Shown in pieces: positions 1 to 11,900 of a stretch of DNA of 64,000 nt. Below the pieces are notes generated by a model. The model was not told where the DNA came from. It did no database searches and worked only from the letters and a program-made list of their open reading frames with translations. The stretch comes from Globodera rostochiensis. Lineage: Eukaryota; Nematoda; Chromadorea; Rhabditida; Heteroderidae. Made by a program: the position numbers and the translations under genes. The stretch covers positions 1,808,733 through 1,872,732 of the forward strand of contig JAEVLN010000002.1 in assembly GCA_018350325.1 (NCBI GenBank), read 5' to 3'. Numbering within the stretch: position 1 is the first letter of the stretch; every line of letters starts with the position of its first letter.

Positions 1-3000
1 AAATGCGGGTCAATGCTATTAAATTGGACTGTCCAGCAACGTTTTTCGTGCTCATCAAAGGTTCGAGTACACTTTGCACCTCAAAATGAGAAGGCGTGAT
101 CGGGATCAAAAAATTGGACAAGAAAATCATATTCCGGATCGATTCTAAACTTTTTGCTGACTGGGGTCTCCCTAGTTCGTACTATTAGTACCCGTCTTGA
201 GGACCGATCGAGATTTTGGTCTAAAAATCTCGGTCCGGGTTGGAACCAACTCATCAGTGGGGTTGCGAGAATTGTTTAAAATTTGTCAGTCTTTTAAACT
301 TCTTTTTGGGAAAATAATGCCGATGTCGATCCTCAAAAATGCACAAGGACCGGGAAACATGAAAATTCAGTTTTTTAATCCCGGGAATTCCTGTTCCCGA
401 TCAAATCCGAAGCACGGATCCCGGCCCGTGCTTTTTTCAAAAAGTCGTTTTGTCAATTCATCAATAAATGTTGTTGCTCACTGGCCGTGTCCCATAACTG
501 CACTGTTCCATCTTAAAAAGGTAGCGTAAGTTTAGCGCGACAATTGAGCAGCGAACCGACCGTAGTCACTGCTTGCCAACATTTGCTGAAATAAAAATAT
601 TTAAAAAATGCATTAAAATAACAATCAAGAAAAAATGTACCTTGTTGTATGGGTTCCATGAAACATTGCTAAAAACTATTTTTTGAATTTTTTTAAATTT
701 CATTTAAAAACAAAAAAATAATATTAGTTAATTTGTTTTAATGCTGCAATAGAAATATAAACAAAACTTTTTTATTAAAACTGTCGTTTTCATAAAACTT
801 AGATTTTTTTAAATTGGTGGATCGATACCTTATTCCCCATTAAAAATTAGAGCCCCGGACTTGAGCACCGAGCAAGATCAGGGATGGCTAAACTTCGAGT
901 TTCGCGAAACTCCATGTACTTTAGGTTTTGAACTTTGGGTAAATACCTTTTCAGCATAAAATACACCCCCCTAAAGATCGGATTTTTTGCTTTTTTGAGC
1001 GTGAATTTCAAAATATTATTGTAGGTGGAGGGGGGGGGGGGAATCGGCGGTGCTAAAACGTCGCCGAGAAAACCGAGATCTCGACGAGTTTTCGATCGTC
1101 TGGGATTTACCTAAAAATTGACAGATCATGTCAATAAGTAAGCTTCAATAAAATGATGAGCTGCACAAATGCTCAAAATGACCGCCACCTGATTTTGGAG
1201 TTGCACCGCAGCTGAACCACCGGTTGATGAAGAAATGATGGCGCAGTATTTGTTGCAATGCCTGCTTCCTCAGCATCTCCTGTAGAACAACAATGGTCCA
1301 TCAGTGCGTTGAAGTCGTACAGTTTGATCATTTTGGTCACCCCAGCGATCACAAAAAAGTCGCCGTCCTTGTCAAATTCAATGCTGCAAAATGGGGAAAA
1401 AAAACTTAATGATTATAAATTAATCGAACAATGAGCGCAATGCAGAGACGTAGTCAGAAAAAATTTCGGAGGGGGGAATTGTGGGCAGGGCTAAAATATG
1501 GCAACCGGCTCCAAAAATATGGCTTGTTATGGCATAGGGGTCAAAAATATGGCATTTTTATGGCAAGTATGGAAATATGGCAAAGTCCAAAATTATGGCA
1601 TTTGCCATAAAAATAAGGCATTCTGAGAGCCTTGATTGTGGGCGCTGCCGAAAATTTTTTGAATTTCTCGGCAAAAGAAAACCTCATGTTTAGGGAAATT
1701 TCTAAAAATCCATTCTTTTTTTGCCTTGAAACAATTGATGGTTGGTTGTAGGACTCGATGTTGTAGTTCAGTGTCGTCAACACTTTCACGTCACCATAAC
1801 GGTACATGTTCTTCAACAGCAGCGAAAAATCGTTCAAACCGTCTGTTGTTGCAACTGCGCCAACTGATTGCATTTCCAGGTCTTCAAAAAATGGTTATTT
1901 TCCAAACCAAACAAAAATGAATTCCCGTCGAGAAAATTGGAATAGACACAATTTAACGAAATTTCACAATTGACGGTGACCTTTTTGCCCAGATGTTGGA
2001 AGTCGTTGGGAAAGATAAGCCGCTTCCAAGCTCGGCCCATGGCGCAGCATTCGGTGCCGAAGTTGGGACATCCGATCGGGTACAGTTTGCACTTTGTGCA
2101 TGCCAACGCCAATGGCAGTTGATGTTGATGCAGTTGTTTTTATGCTCTCCTCAGAATCAGCAATTTGCTGGAGCTTGGGCTGATCAGAGGTAGCTAACCA
2201 AATATTCAAAATTTTTAAACTATCAATGCAATATGAATGATCCAATGTGAATGCACAAATTATGCACCAGAAGTTGATGCTGAACCACTTGTGGATGAAT
2301 CGGGCACAAGCCGATGCAACGGTGAAGCACAAATCTGATCGCTCAGCGAGGCCAACACCTTTTGCCTGTCCTGCTTTAGGAGTTCAAGTTCAGCTAGAAA
2401 AAAATGGAATTCTGTCAGAAAGATTCAGAATTATGTACCCTAGATAGTAATTCTTTTACATAATTGGTCCCACAAAAAAAATGTTAGAATGTTTTACTCA
2501 ATTATGAAAAATACTCGGAGGTTTTCGAGGTCGCTGACAAATGAGCACGAAAATGGCATCAGTTTCATCATATCACATCATCAAATCTATGATTTCTTAC
2601 AGCTATAATTTTTTTTAATTTTCAAAAATGCGACCAAAGTGCATAAAAGAGAGTAGGCATTAATAGTGATGCACGAGACCCAAAATTTACCGAGACCCGA
2701 GACTCGAGACCGAGACCGAGACTTGACCCCGAGACTCGAGACCGAGACCGAGACTTGACCCCGAGACTCGAGACCGAGACCCAAAAAACCCGAGACTTTT
2801 CTCGAGTCGAGACTCGAGACCGAGACTTTTTTGAAAATTTTTTTTGAAATTCACTGAAATTTTTTTATTTTAAGCTCCAAAAATTTTAAATAAATACTTT
2901 TACACTTCGCGACAATTTAAATTCCCATTTTTATTTCTGGAACGCTTTTGTCCGATGGTCCAGCCCATCGGAACCGCCGGGAAAAGAATTTAAAAAAAAG

Positions 3001-5808
3001 TTCAATTTAGGAGTGTATTTTCGGGGGTTTTATTGCATTTTTTTTGTTAAGAAATTTTCAAAAATTAATTTTTTTTTTTTGCGAATTCTGCTTAACTTTT
3101 GGTGGGGGGTCGGCGGTGCCGATAGGCGCCGCCGAGAAAATTTGAATTTTTGACTCGATTTGTAGAGAGATTTGCTACCAAATTTAGAAATGTGGTAATT
3201 TTTTGAAGCTTTTTATGGCGGTAAAAATGGAAGCTTTAGTGAATTTAATTGTGAAAATATGCATAAAAATTTGCAAAAAAAAAGATCGCCTTTTTATAAG
3301 GTTTACTGGGTGATGTTTTTTTGTTGTTTGACTAAGATTCAGTAAAAAGGAGTATCTAATTATCAATTTAAATGAAGAAAAATTCATTTCACTGGGGGGA
3401 CTAGAACTGACGACAATATCGAGTAAGCGACACAGAATTTAACCACTGCGCCATACGTGAACTGTATTCCGAAAGTTGACAAAGTATTATAGGATTCTAA
3501 ATTTTCAATTGTGTATTTTCAAATCTTTCAAGCACATAATTCTTTAATGATTTCTCACCAAAATGGCATCTTTACCAGTGCAAAAAAGTCTCGATTTTCG
3601 AGACCAAGTACCCGAGACTCGAGACCGAGACCGAGACCCAAAAAACCCGAGACTTTTCTCGAGTCGAGACTCGAGACCGAGACTCTCGTGCATCACTAGG
3701 CATTAAACTACTTATGCATAACATTGGGCAATAGCTGCGCCTCGTACACCCATTTGATAGGTGCAATCTGACCTCGCAATCATTTGTTACGAAAAAAAAA
3801 GAAAACTATCCATGTTCATTCGCAAAGTTTTAGCTTGACGATAGCCTCTACTCTATGCGAGAGCTTTCGAAATTCGAATGGCTTTAAAAATGTCTGAATT
3901 GGTTAAGGTTGTAGCAAATTATTGCCCCGGTCGCGCAAAAGGCTGGACCTCAAATGTACAGTAACAAAAATTTGTCATAAAATTTCCTGCCTTGCACTTG
4001 TTTGACTGTCTGATCACGCTTCTCGATCATCATCTCCAAAAAGTCGTGAAGCAACAGCGCGCGCATTTGCGAGTCGTTCAACTCAACTTCGACGCGCTTT
4101 TGCCGCAGTGTTTCCTCAATGCGTTTCAGCGAGTCCAGCGACAGATGGCTATCTGAAACAATCAATTTTTAATTTTAAAATTATACTTTTCTGAAATACC
4201 TGAAAGCAACATGTTAATGATGAATCGCTCTGTGTGAATGTCGTCAGCAGAAATTTGTTGCTGCTGCTGCTCGATTGTTCCAGTCTCGGAACCAAGTTCA
4301 ACTCGGTCTCGATGGTCCAAAAATGTTCGACCGAACGGAGGCTAATAATTTTTGATTTCGAGCCAAACAGTTTCAATCTCGGATCAGGCCGACGGGGAGA
4401 GTGGGAAATCAGCAAAACTTTGAAGTTTTGAACCAATTTTCTGACAATTAAATTTAGACTTTTTTTTCAAACCCCCGGGCCTTTATCATAAAATGGCCAA
4501 AAGCGCCAAAGGCCATTAAAGGTAAAAAAAAAAGTCTTTCAATTTTTTAAATAAAAATGCATTTTTATTCACTTTTGACTGCTGTTCCAATAGTGCAGCA
4601 ACCGCATAGTTCGGGCTCAGCAAAACATTATTAAGGGTGGTGTCATTGGCGGCATTTGTGCCACAAATACGTGCCTTCTTTGTGTCCAACCCACTGTCAC
4701 ACACCGGGCATTGTGTACTGAACTGGAGGCTCTTCATGATGCAAGCTCGACTGAATTATTTGCACTTGCAATGTAAATAAATTATATTTTTTTAAATCGT
4801 ATCGGAAACATTTTCAAACACGAGCAAATTGCACAGATTTTAAAAGCATCGAACGGCCAAAAATTGATCAGTTTTGTCTTGGCACCGTTTCATATTATTA
4901 GGGATGGCATTTATATGCACATAAATTTGAATATGCGCATAAAATATGTACCAAATTGCAAAATATGCACATAAATTTTTCCAAATTCAATTAAAATTTC
5001 ACCAAATCACGAAAAAGTCCATTTTTAGGGGGGGAGGGGGTGCATTTTTGAAAATTTTTAAAGTCAATTTTTAGGGGGGATGGTGGTGTATTTTTGAAAA
5101 GTCGACCAACACTGGAATTCCCAGTTTTCTGAATCTTTATAAATTTATAAGACAAAGCCAAACCAAAATGTGTGACCACAGACGGTGGTATAAGGCTCAT
5201 TGAAGATTTGGAGGCAGATTTTGCTACAAAGAAAATAAATTTGTTTAAATGGTCAGACAAAAAAAGTTTTGAAATTTTCAATTTACAAAAAAATAAAGAC
5301 GAAGCCCTAAGAATGCCTTCCACCTCCTTTCTCGAAATCTGAATAAATTTTTAATTTTGTACCATTTTCTTATAAATAACAAAAAAACACAGAAATTATT
5401 ATTTAATTATTAAAAAAATGAATGACAAGGTAGTCTCTACAAAAAAAGTCTCCAAAAATCAAATTTGAGAAAAAATACCATAGGAGGGACCCTTGTGTTT
5501 CGCAACATTCGTAATTTTTAGACCAATTATCTTAACAAATCTCTTTAAATCTTCAAACAAAAAAAAAATTGTTTTGCAAGAATAAATTGACAAATTTGTA
5601 GCAAATTTACATACCAATTTAATGGGTTATCCGTTTCCAATTTTTCCCGAATTGATGGTGGTATCGGCAATCTTTTTGGCCGTTGACTCGGCATTAAATT
5701 CGCGTCGGACGAAGACGAAGATGACAATTCCACCCCACCAACATTTTGTGGTGAAGACCGTGCACCGCTCGTTGTTGACGGCTGATGGGAAATTGACCGT
5801 CCAATCAT
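1..5808 (-). CDS. cop1: COP1-like E3 ubiquitin ligase (RING, coiled coil, WD40), 3' end beyond the window
   Basis: COP1 is a RING ubiquitin ligase that targets transcription factors, with its WD40 propeller binding substrates. Exons on the minus strand, 5' to 3': 5615-5808, 5164-5223, 4573-4750, 4200-4341, 3991-4152, 2268-2393, 1981-2193, 1725-1881, 1189-1383, 641-668, 561-585, 482-511 and 1-80 (open). All phases join, giving about 530 residues. Residues 65-105 form a full C3HC4 RING (CKIC, CGHTFC, RAC, CPVC), followed by LSPNYAVAALL as in COP1. Residues 165-275 are coiled coil. The WD40 part starts with SIEFDKDGDFFVIAGVTK, then SWNPYNK, LASSDYDGTVQLWD and DEHEKRCWTVQFN, all diagnostic of COP1 rather than other RING-WD proteins. 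Introns 1384-1724 and 2394-3990 use GC donors. The start could also be at 5832. Remaining WD40 repeats lie left of base 1. Confidence 0.93.
1496..1622. repeat. Clustered 'atatggca' words in cop1 intron
   Basis: The word aaatatggca or close variants occurs about eight times in both orientations (ttatggca, tgccata). It resembles the interior of the foldback elements. A partial 'gacgtagtcagaaaaaattt' end motif lies just upstream at about 1445, so it may be a decayed copy of the CAGGG family. Confidence 0.5.
2664..3698. mobile_element. hAT-like foldback element in cop1 intron
   Basis: Inverted ends tagtgatgcacgaga / tctcgtgcatcacta, flanked by the 8-bp duplication ggcattaa (2656-2663 and 3699-3706). 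Both subterminal regions (2680-2830, 3590-3684) are arrays of gagac/gactcgag words. The centre is unrelated AT-rich sequence plus a tRNA-like segment. No transposase is encoded. It lies in intron 2394-3990 of cop1. Confidence 0.85.
3391..3455 (-). repeat. tRNA-like (A box/B box) relic inside a transposon
   Basis: Read on the minus strand it starts tggcgcagtggttaa (good A box) and ends with gttctagtccc (near-consensus B box) about 45 nt later. Stem pairing is poor, so a working tRNA is unlikely. It may be a SINE head. Confidence 0.45.
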
Positions 5809-5961
5809 CTTGATTTGACTTAAACAATACATAATTGGACAGTTGCAAGTGCTTTATTTGTACAATCTTCATAAATGATTTTTTTTCAAAGCCAGGAGTA
5901 ACAAGAACGAGTTGCCATTTTAAAATTTTGTTTTTTTTTTGATTCGGGTGAAATTTAAAAT

Positions 5962-6753
5962 TTTTCAGCCAAAATTGGACAGTTGCCGCCAGGGACGTAG
6001 CTAGAAAAAAATTTCGGAGGGGGGAATTGATCCATCTGAGCGCGGCGCTCAGATGGCATTCCCATTTGAGCGCCAGGAGCGGCCCGGTGGTGCCGATAGG
6101 CGCCGCCGGGAAAATTTTTTTGATTTTTGATGGCAATTTGTTAAGAAAATTGATCAAAAAGCTGTAAAAGTGTAAAACAATAGGGTCCCCCCTCTTGTTT
6201 TTTTTCTGAAATTTCATTTCGGGGGGGGGGGGAATTCCCCCCCCCCCGCCCCCCCCCTGGCTACGTCCCTGGTTGCCGCCCACATTTCGCCAAAACTCAA
6301 AAACATTAATTAAACACAATACAAGCAGTCATGTTCGGCTACTTTATTTATATAAAAATTAGGTATAAATCAAATTTTGATAACCGGAAGAAGAAAGAGA
6401 GCAATCAAAATGATTTGCGTTATGACAATGACCAAGATCGGAACCAGGGCTGGACGTGATTAAAAAAAATCCTTGAGCCGTGATCACGGACCCCCAAAAA
6501 GGCCGTGATCGTGATCCGTAATTTTGAAAAAAATACAAATTATAAAATGGTCAAGAATACAGGGTTGCTGGAGCTCAAGAGTGGTAGTTGTATAATTTTA
6601 GTGCTCGGTGGGCCTTGAGCAAGCCAAATTGCATAAATTTGATTAATTAGTCGAAGTATAAAATTACAGTAGCGGAACATGACTGCTTGTACTGTGTTTA
6701 ATTAATGTTTTTGAATTTTGGCGAAATGTCGAGTCGCAAATGTCCAATTTTCA
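5962..6753. mobile_element. Older inverted-repeat element interrupted by a MITE
   Basis: The 62-nt arms 6282-6343 and 6668-6729 are inverted copies with about 3 mismatches. The homology resumes beyond the inserted MITE, with caaaattggacagttgccg at 5970-5988 facing ttgcgac..tgtccaatttt near 6733-6750. Exact outer ends are uncertain. Confidence 0.65.
5990..6271. mobile_element. CAGGG-family MITE, standard copy
   Basis: Ends cagggacgtagctag and ctggctacgtccctg, with 8-bp duplication gttgccgc (5982-5989, 6272-6279). The interior has poly-G (6220s) facing poly-C (6240s) and no coding capacity. Inserted into the left arm of an older inverted repeat. Confidence 0.88.
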
Positions 6754-7378
6754 GCAGAACGCAAATGTGGCCGCAAACGTCGGGTAACCATTTAGGCTAC
6801 TAGAGGTTTAGGTGCGCCGTAGGCGCACAACCGCTAGAAAGTACGATTAGGTTATGAACAGATTTGACTGAAATAATTCGAAGCTTTTTATTGAAAATTT
6901 CTCCTTTGGCATTTCCCATTTGGCACTTTTCCCTCTTGGCATTTTCTCAATGCAATAAAAAGGGAAAAATATACCCCTAAAAATCGACTTTTTTGCACCC
7001 CCCCCCCCCGACCTGCTCTGTATGCAGGAAAAGTACAGGTCGTTTATAGTGCATGCCCTAACTAATTGAATATTTGTTTAATTTTTATATATTAAGAAGG
7101 AACGGCATTTTTTTTGTCGGGAAGAATGGATCAATTGCACGGTGGCCGAGTATTTCAGCGGCAGGTTTAACGACTAAAATTTTACATAAAAATTAAAAAA
7201 TTGACTGTTTGACATTCGCAAAATCCAAGCTCTTTCGTGTTCTACTCATATTTTATCATAAAACATGCATTTAAAATTATTTAAAAAAATTTCATCGGGC
7301 CCCAATTTTTTGGGATTGCCGGAAAACCGATCAAAATAATCTAAAGTATCTGGTCTATCTGATCAGGCCACCTTCAAA

Positions 7379-10300
7379 ATGCTGCGTCGTCTTCACGAGC
7401 ATAACCTTGAGAACAAGGGCCTCAACAACCTGTCGGAAGCGTTCCAAAACTTTGTGACCCGAGCCAAATTCTTCAGCATTGGCAGGCTAAGGTTGTCTCT
7501 AATGTCCAACAATTTTAATAGTCAAGCAATTTTTGGAAAGAAAATATTTGGACTATTAATGAAAAATATTTTTTCATTTTTTTGACCATTTTTTAGGCGT
7601 ACTTGGTCACACTCAGCGGTGGAATTTATGAAATATCGGCGACTTTTGCCAATGCTTGTTGGCGATGAACACGATGCTGGCAATGTGTTTGATGGTGTGT
7701 GTTGAGATATATGACCCGAATTTTTCAGACGAATTTTGACCGATTTTTTTTTTGGAAAATAGGGAAAAGCCGAATTTTAAATGTGTAAACTAGGGTTGGA
7801 CGGGATCGGGACTTTTGGAAAAACCGGGACTAAATTTGGTCCCGGTCAAAAAAACCGGGACTACTGGAGAAAAACAAGAACAAAAAAATAAAAAACCGGG
7901 ATCATTATAAGGGCATTTTAAAGGAATTTTGAAATACCAAAATGGAAAAAATAGACCATTTCAGTACTGGTCCCGGTCCCGTCCAACCCTAGTGTAAACC
8001 CAGAAATTTTGATTGGACGGACGTACGGAGCTATGTATCGCAAATAATGAGAAATAAAATTAATAAATTGAAAGATATTAATTAATTTAATTTCCATAGA
8101 TTTCGACGAATTTGTTGCGTGCGATCCCGCCTCTTCAGCGGTGGGGCTTGGCCTGCCGTTCACCGACCGTCGCGACACGTCTTCGTCAACAATGGCGGGT
8201 GTTGTTGGGGGTGCACAGGATGAACGGAAGATTTTTGTCAGCAATGTGTCAACACGTGCAACCAAAAGTCAACTACAGAGCTTTTTCAGCAAATTTGGAA
8301 AGGTGATTTGCAACAAAGAAATGGAATGTGTACAAATATTTGTGCAGAAAATGGACAATAAACGCGAAAAATGAAATTTTTTAATATAAAAATAAAATTG
8401 AAATCGTTTGATTTTAAGGTCCAAGCATGCCATATTCCGGCTGATAAGAGCCGTCGTGAAATTTCATTATATGCAACACTTCCGAAACACCCCAAAAAAT
8501 GGCACGGCATTTGCGTCGTTACATTTAAGTGAGCAAAATTAGCACTGAAAGTCATATTTGTGGGACAAACAAACGAAAATCAGAATTTATTTTTCGCATA
8601 AAATAAAAAAAAAATGGGGTATTTTAATGATTAGTTCACCTTTTTGTTTGATTAAACATTTTTAAAGGTCTGCTCAATCGGCGACAAAGGCCAAACGAGC
8701 GTCATCAGATGAATTGGTCTTTTATGGGCAGCAAATGCATTTGGGCCCGGTACGGTTGAAAAAAAAAATGCCAACAGAACTTTTAGGTATATTGACTGAA
8801 ACTTTGTTTACCAGAATGTATCCAGTGGAATAATTAGACGTCGAGCTGGCTCAGCACAGCTGAGTCCACGAACTCACGAGGCGGGGGAGCAGCAACTGCG
8901 ACAGCAATGTTCCACGACAGTCGACGGAGGTTGGGCATGCAGAATAGTTAAAACATACACAACGGTACTGGGCCCCGTGCAGCGTCTTAAAACACGGGAC
9001 GCCAAAAACCCATCCATGATACCCAACTATAGTAGAATACCTAAAGGTGCTGCTGTTCTGTCGCGCACTTCGTCGTCAAGTTCAATGACCTCCACAATGT
9101 CCAATTGTTCCGGCTTGGTAAAGCTTTTGTAGTAAGCTCTTTTTAAGCTTTTTGGGAGCTTGGCAGTGCCGAAAAAATGGGGATCTCTTAATGAACTTTG
9201 TTGAGAAAACTGGTCCCAGAAACTGACAAAAATCAATGTTTTGAGACTTTGTCTTCCACTCAATGCGGTCTAAACTTGTCCGAACTGCCTGAGCGTGCGC
9301 TCGTTGTACTGCTTCATTATGTCGGGCCTATTGATCGAATACGATTTGAACGGGTTTTAAAATTTACAGTAAATATCAACAATAAAGAAATTTCTAACAT
9401 CTTGAGGTCAGCAAAAGTTGGCTGGAAGCTTCTGCCAGTGCTTGGCTCAACACTGAACGACTCCTGTTCGGTGAAGATCAAGATCTGGTAGGATTGCTGT
9501 GGTACATTGGCACTAAAATAGGAACGGTGCTTTTCCCCAGACCCCCCCCCCCCTCCAATAAATCTTTAAAAATCGCAATAACACAAAATTTTAGGTTAAT
9601 TTTTTTTGCTCACGTCGTCCCCTCCGGCACGTCCATTTGAACATTCTACGACGTTGTGGTAACACACTGAAGGTGTTGAGTTTGGCGGGCGTTAATCATT
9701 TGTTGGACGACCGCGCGATTATCGAACTCGGCACACTGTGCCCAAACCTTGTGGAGGTAGTGGAAACATTTGTCTGTCTATTCAATTACTAATGGTGACA
9801 CAATTTTTGTAGCCAAAAAGATTATCTCGTTTAATACAATACAAGTTTAGACAATAGTATTATCTGTTTATGGTTCCATCAATTTTGGAGTGATTTGGTC
9901 CAAGTTCTAAGTCATCCTCAAAACAAAGGGGTCGCAGGGGGGGGGGGTGCAAGATCGACGGGAAATTTTGTATGATTTTTGTTCAGAAGGTGTTCAAAAA
10001 TTTTTATACACGCAGAGGTTCCTTCCTTTTCAACCTCTTACCTCTCCAAAAAACTATTAACAAAATGCAACAAGTTAATGTGTCTTTTTTCAGATGGACT
10101 TGTCTGGCGTTGTTGCATCTCCTGAAGCATTGCGCGTTCTTACTGAGGTACAGGCATTTGTTTTTCTATCTTCTGTACCTAAGAAATCATCATCCAAAAA
10201 TGAAAATAAGTAAATATAGTCGTTGCCGTCCTTACGCTCGCTCGCTTACCGGGAAATGGTACACACAAATGAACGCGCCTTTTGGTTTCTGTTCAAAGCG

Positions 10301-11900
10301 GTAGCGTTGCACATGCGCGTTGTTGACCTGCGCGGATGTGCACGACTGCGCGGCCGATTCTTCAAACTGTTTGGCAACGAGTTGGAGGAGGTATTTGAAT
10401 ATAACGGAATTTTTAAATGTTTTTTTTTACTAAATTCGGTCCAGAACTGATTTTGAGATTTTGGCATGGATTTTTCTGTATTTCACGGTCGGGGTTTGCC
10501 CAGGTGTTGCTGGACGGATGCAGGCAGATCGACGACCAACTTATTGAAGACCTGTGCAATCGATGTTGCTGCTTGCGCATGCTCAAGCTGGACAGATGCA
10601 GTCGGCTTAGTGACGAGAGCTTGAGCCTGATCTCACGCCATTTAAAGCAATTAGGCGAGAACATTTTTGGAAATCAGAAAAATCCTTTTCTTTATTAGAC
10701 ACGCTTACGCTGTGCGGAGACTTCCCAAAATTTAGCAATGCCTTAATGGTTGGCCATTTACCTCGCATCACTTCTTTGCAAAGCTTGAGGCAATGACAAT
10801 AAAAATAAATATTTATTTTCAAAACATTTTTTTATTTAGTTTGGATTACAATTGTCTGGTAAACGACACTCTTCTCGTCGCGATAGCCGAAGGGCTTCCT
10901 GCCCTGAGGACATTTTCGTGTGCTTTTGCCGGCACCGACAAATCAATCAGCCCTGAGGGGCTGTCTCGGCTTGCAAAACTGAAGCGAATTGAAAATGTAT
11001 ATTTTTTGGAGTTGGGTTTTTTCTTTTACAAAAATCAAAAATTCAGCTTGACTTGAGCGGTATTGCTGCGGTGAACAATGCCGTCCTGGCAACGCTTTGT
11101 GGACAATGTGCACAGCTTAAGCGAATTTTGTTGAGGAGCTGCAGTTATTTGGGACCGGACGGTGTCACGGAGTTTCGAGTTGGTTCTTCGACGAATTTGC
11201 TTTGTTCAAATGATACGAAAACATTGCACTTATAGTGCTTAAAAAATGTGGAGCACATTGACTTGAGTGGATGTATTCTGGTGTCAACAGATTGTGTTCA
11301 AACGCTGTGCAATGCATTCAAGGAGGACGATTGCGACTCGAAGATGTCGCAGGTCCACAAATTCGTTGATTCTGTGATCCACAAATGATTAATCAACAGG
11401 ATGATGGCGCAATGATGATTAGTTTGGTGGTAGGCGGCACCGTCTGTGAGTCGCATCGGCTACGCGTTGCGCGCTCATCCCGCGTCGTGCTGGACTTTAG
11501 TGACAACAGCGCGCTAGGAGCCAATGCGAGAATGGGTGCCGATGCCGACCTGCAGGATTTGCTGCTGGCTGGAAAACATGGCGACGAGCTGGAGGAGGAT
11601 GAAGACGACGACGACGAATTTCGAATTCTGTCGGCACACCGTAAAAATGTTTTTTATGCATTCAAATGTTTCAAGCTCCGCTTCTTTTTAGGACCTTGAT
11701 TAGAAAGAAGCCGTTTCTTGAAAAAACTAATCAATTCTTCGATTATTTTAGGGACTTTCATGACGGATGCACTGTTTACTGAGGAAGAACCTCTGCACTT
11801 TGATGACGAACAATCAGTGTTGGAATGGGCAGAGCGTGAAGCTGTCCAACTGGGCCTATTAGGCACATCCGAGCCCCAAACATCCACATCGGAAAAATGA
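7379..11900 (+). CDS. RRM + F-box + leucine-rich-repeat protein
   Basis: Predicted substrate-recognition subunit of an SCF ubiquitin ligase that also carries an RNA-binding domain. Eighteen exons in phase: 7379-7485, 7597-7694, 8100-8302, 8419-8528, 8668-8749, 8815-9117, 9246-9353, 9407-9487, 9595-9756, 10094-10147, 10220-10390, 10504-10654, 10699-10789, 10840-10996, 11047-11163, 11236-11352, 11400-11640 and 11752-11900, for 833 residues. An RRM lies at about 111-175 (ERKIFVSNV, later GICVVTFK). An F-box lies at about 310-350 (LSELPERALVVLLHYV...RIRFERVSKSWLEAS). About ten LRRs follow to residue 705 (LKVLSLAGV, MRVVDLRGC, VEHIDLSGC), then an acidic tail with EEDEDDDDE. GC donors follow exons 1, 12 and 13. 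The intron 11164-11235 donor was chosen by phase and is the weakest. The LRR half resembles FBXL proteins; I know no standard name for the full architecture. Confidence 0.85.
7791..7991. mobile_element. hAT-like 'ccgggac' MITE, standard 201-bp copy
   Basis: Ends tagggttggacggga / tcccgtccaacccta, duplication gtgtaaac (7783-7790, 7992-7999), interior of ccgggac/gtcccgg words plus one copy of a 41-bp unit (cattataagggcattttaaa core). It lies in intron 7695-8099 of the RRM/F-box gene. Confidence 0.9.

Larger units (their letters stand above)
5809..7378. other. Shared 5' region of cop1 (-) and the RRM/F-box gene (+)
   Basis: No coding exon is convincing here. The region holds the inverted-repeat element 5962-6753, itself interrupted by the CAGGG element 5990-6271, then diverged repeat-like sequence around 6450-6560 (ccgtgatcacgg words). 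A tract of 10 C lies at 7000-7009. The two genes diverge, so promoters of both are expected within it; none is evident from motif alone. A possible trans-splice acceptor (tcaaatcaag) directly precedes the cop1 ATG at 5808, and gatcag precedes the ATG at 7379. Confidence 0.6.

Noticed and set aside
1726..2447. Plus-strand frames of about 65 codons
   Set aside because: Antisense shadows of cop1 exons 1725-1881, 1981-2193 and 2268-2393.
5627..6319. 230-codon minus-strand frame
   Set aside because: It runs through the cop1 first exon in the wrong frame and then through a MITE.
11385..11699. Separate gene starting at the ATG overlapping a TGA at 11386
   Set aside because: A 47-nt in-phase intron (11353-11399) joins this frame to the upstream LRR exon, so it is the C-terminal part of the RRM/F-box gene.
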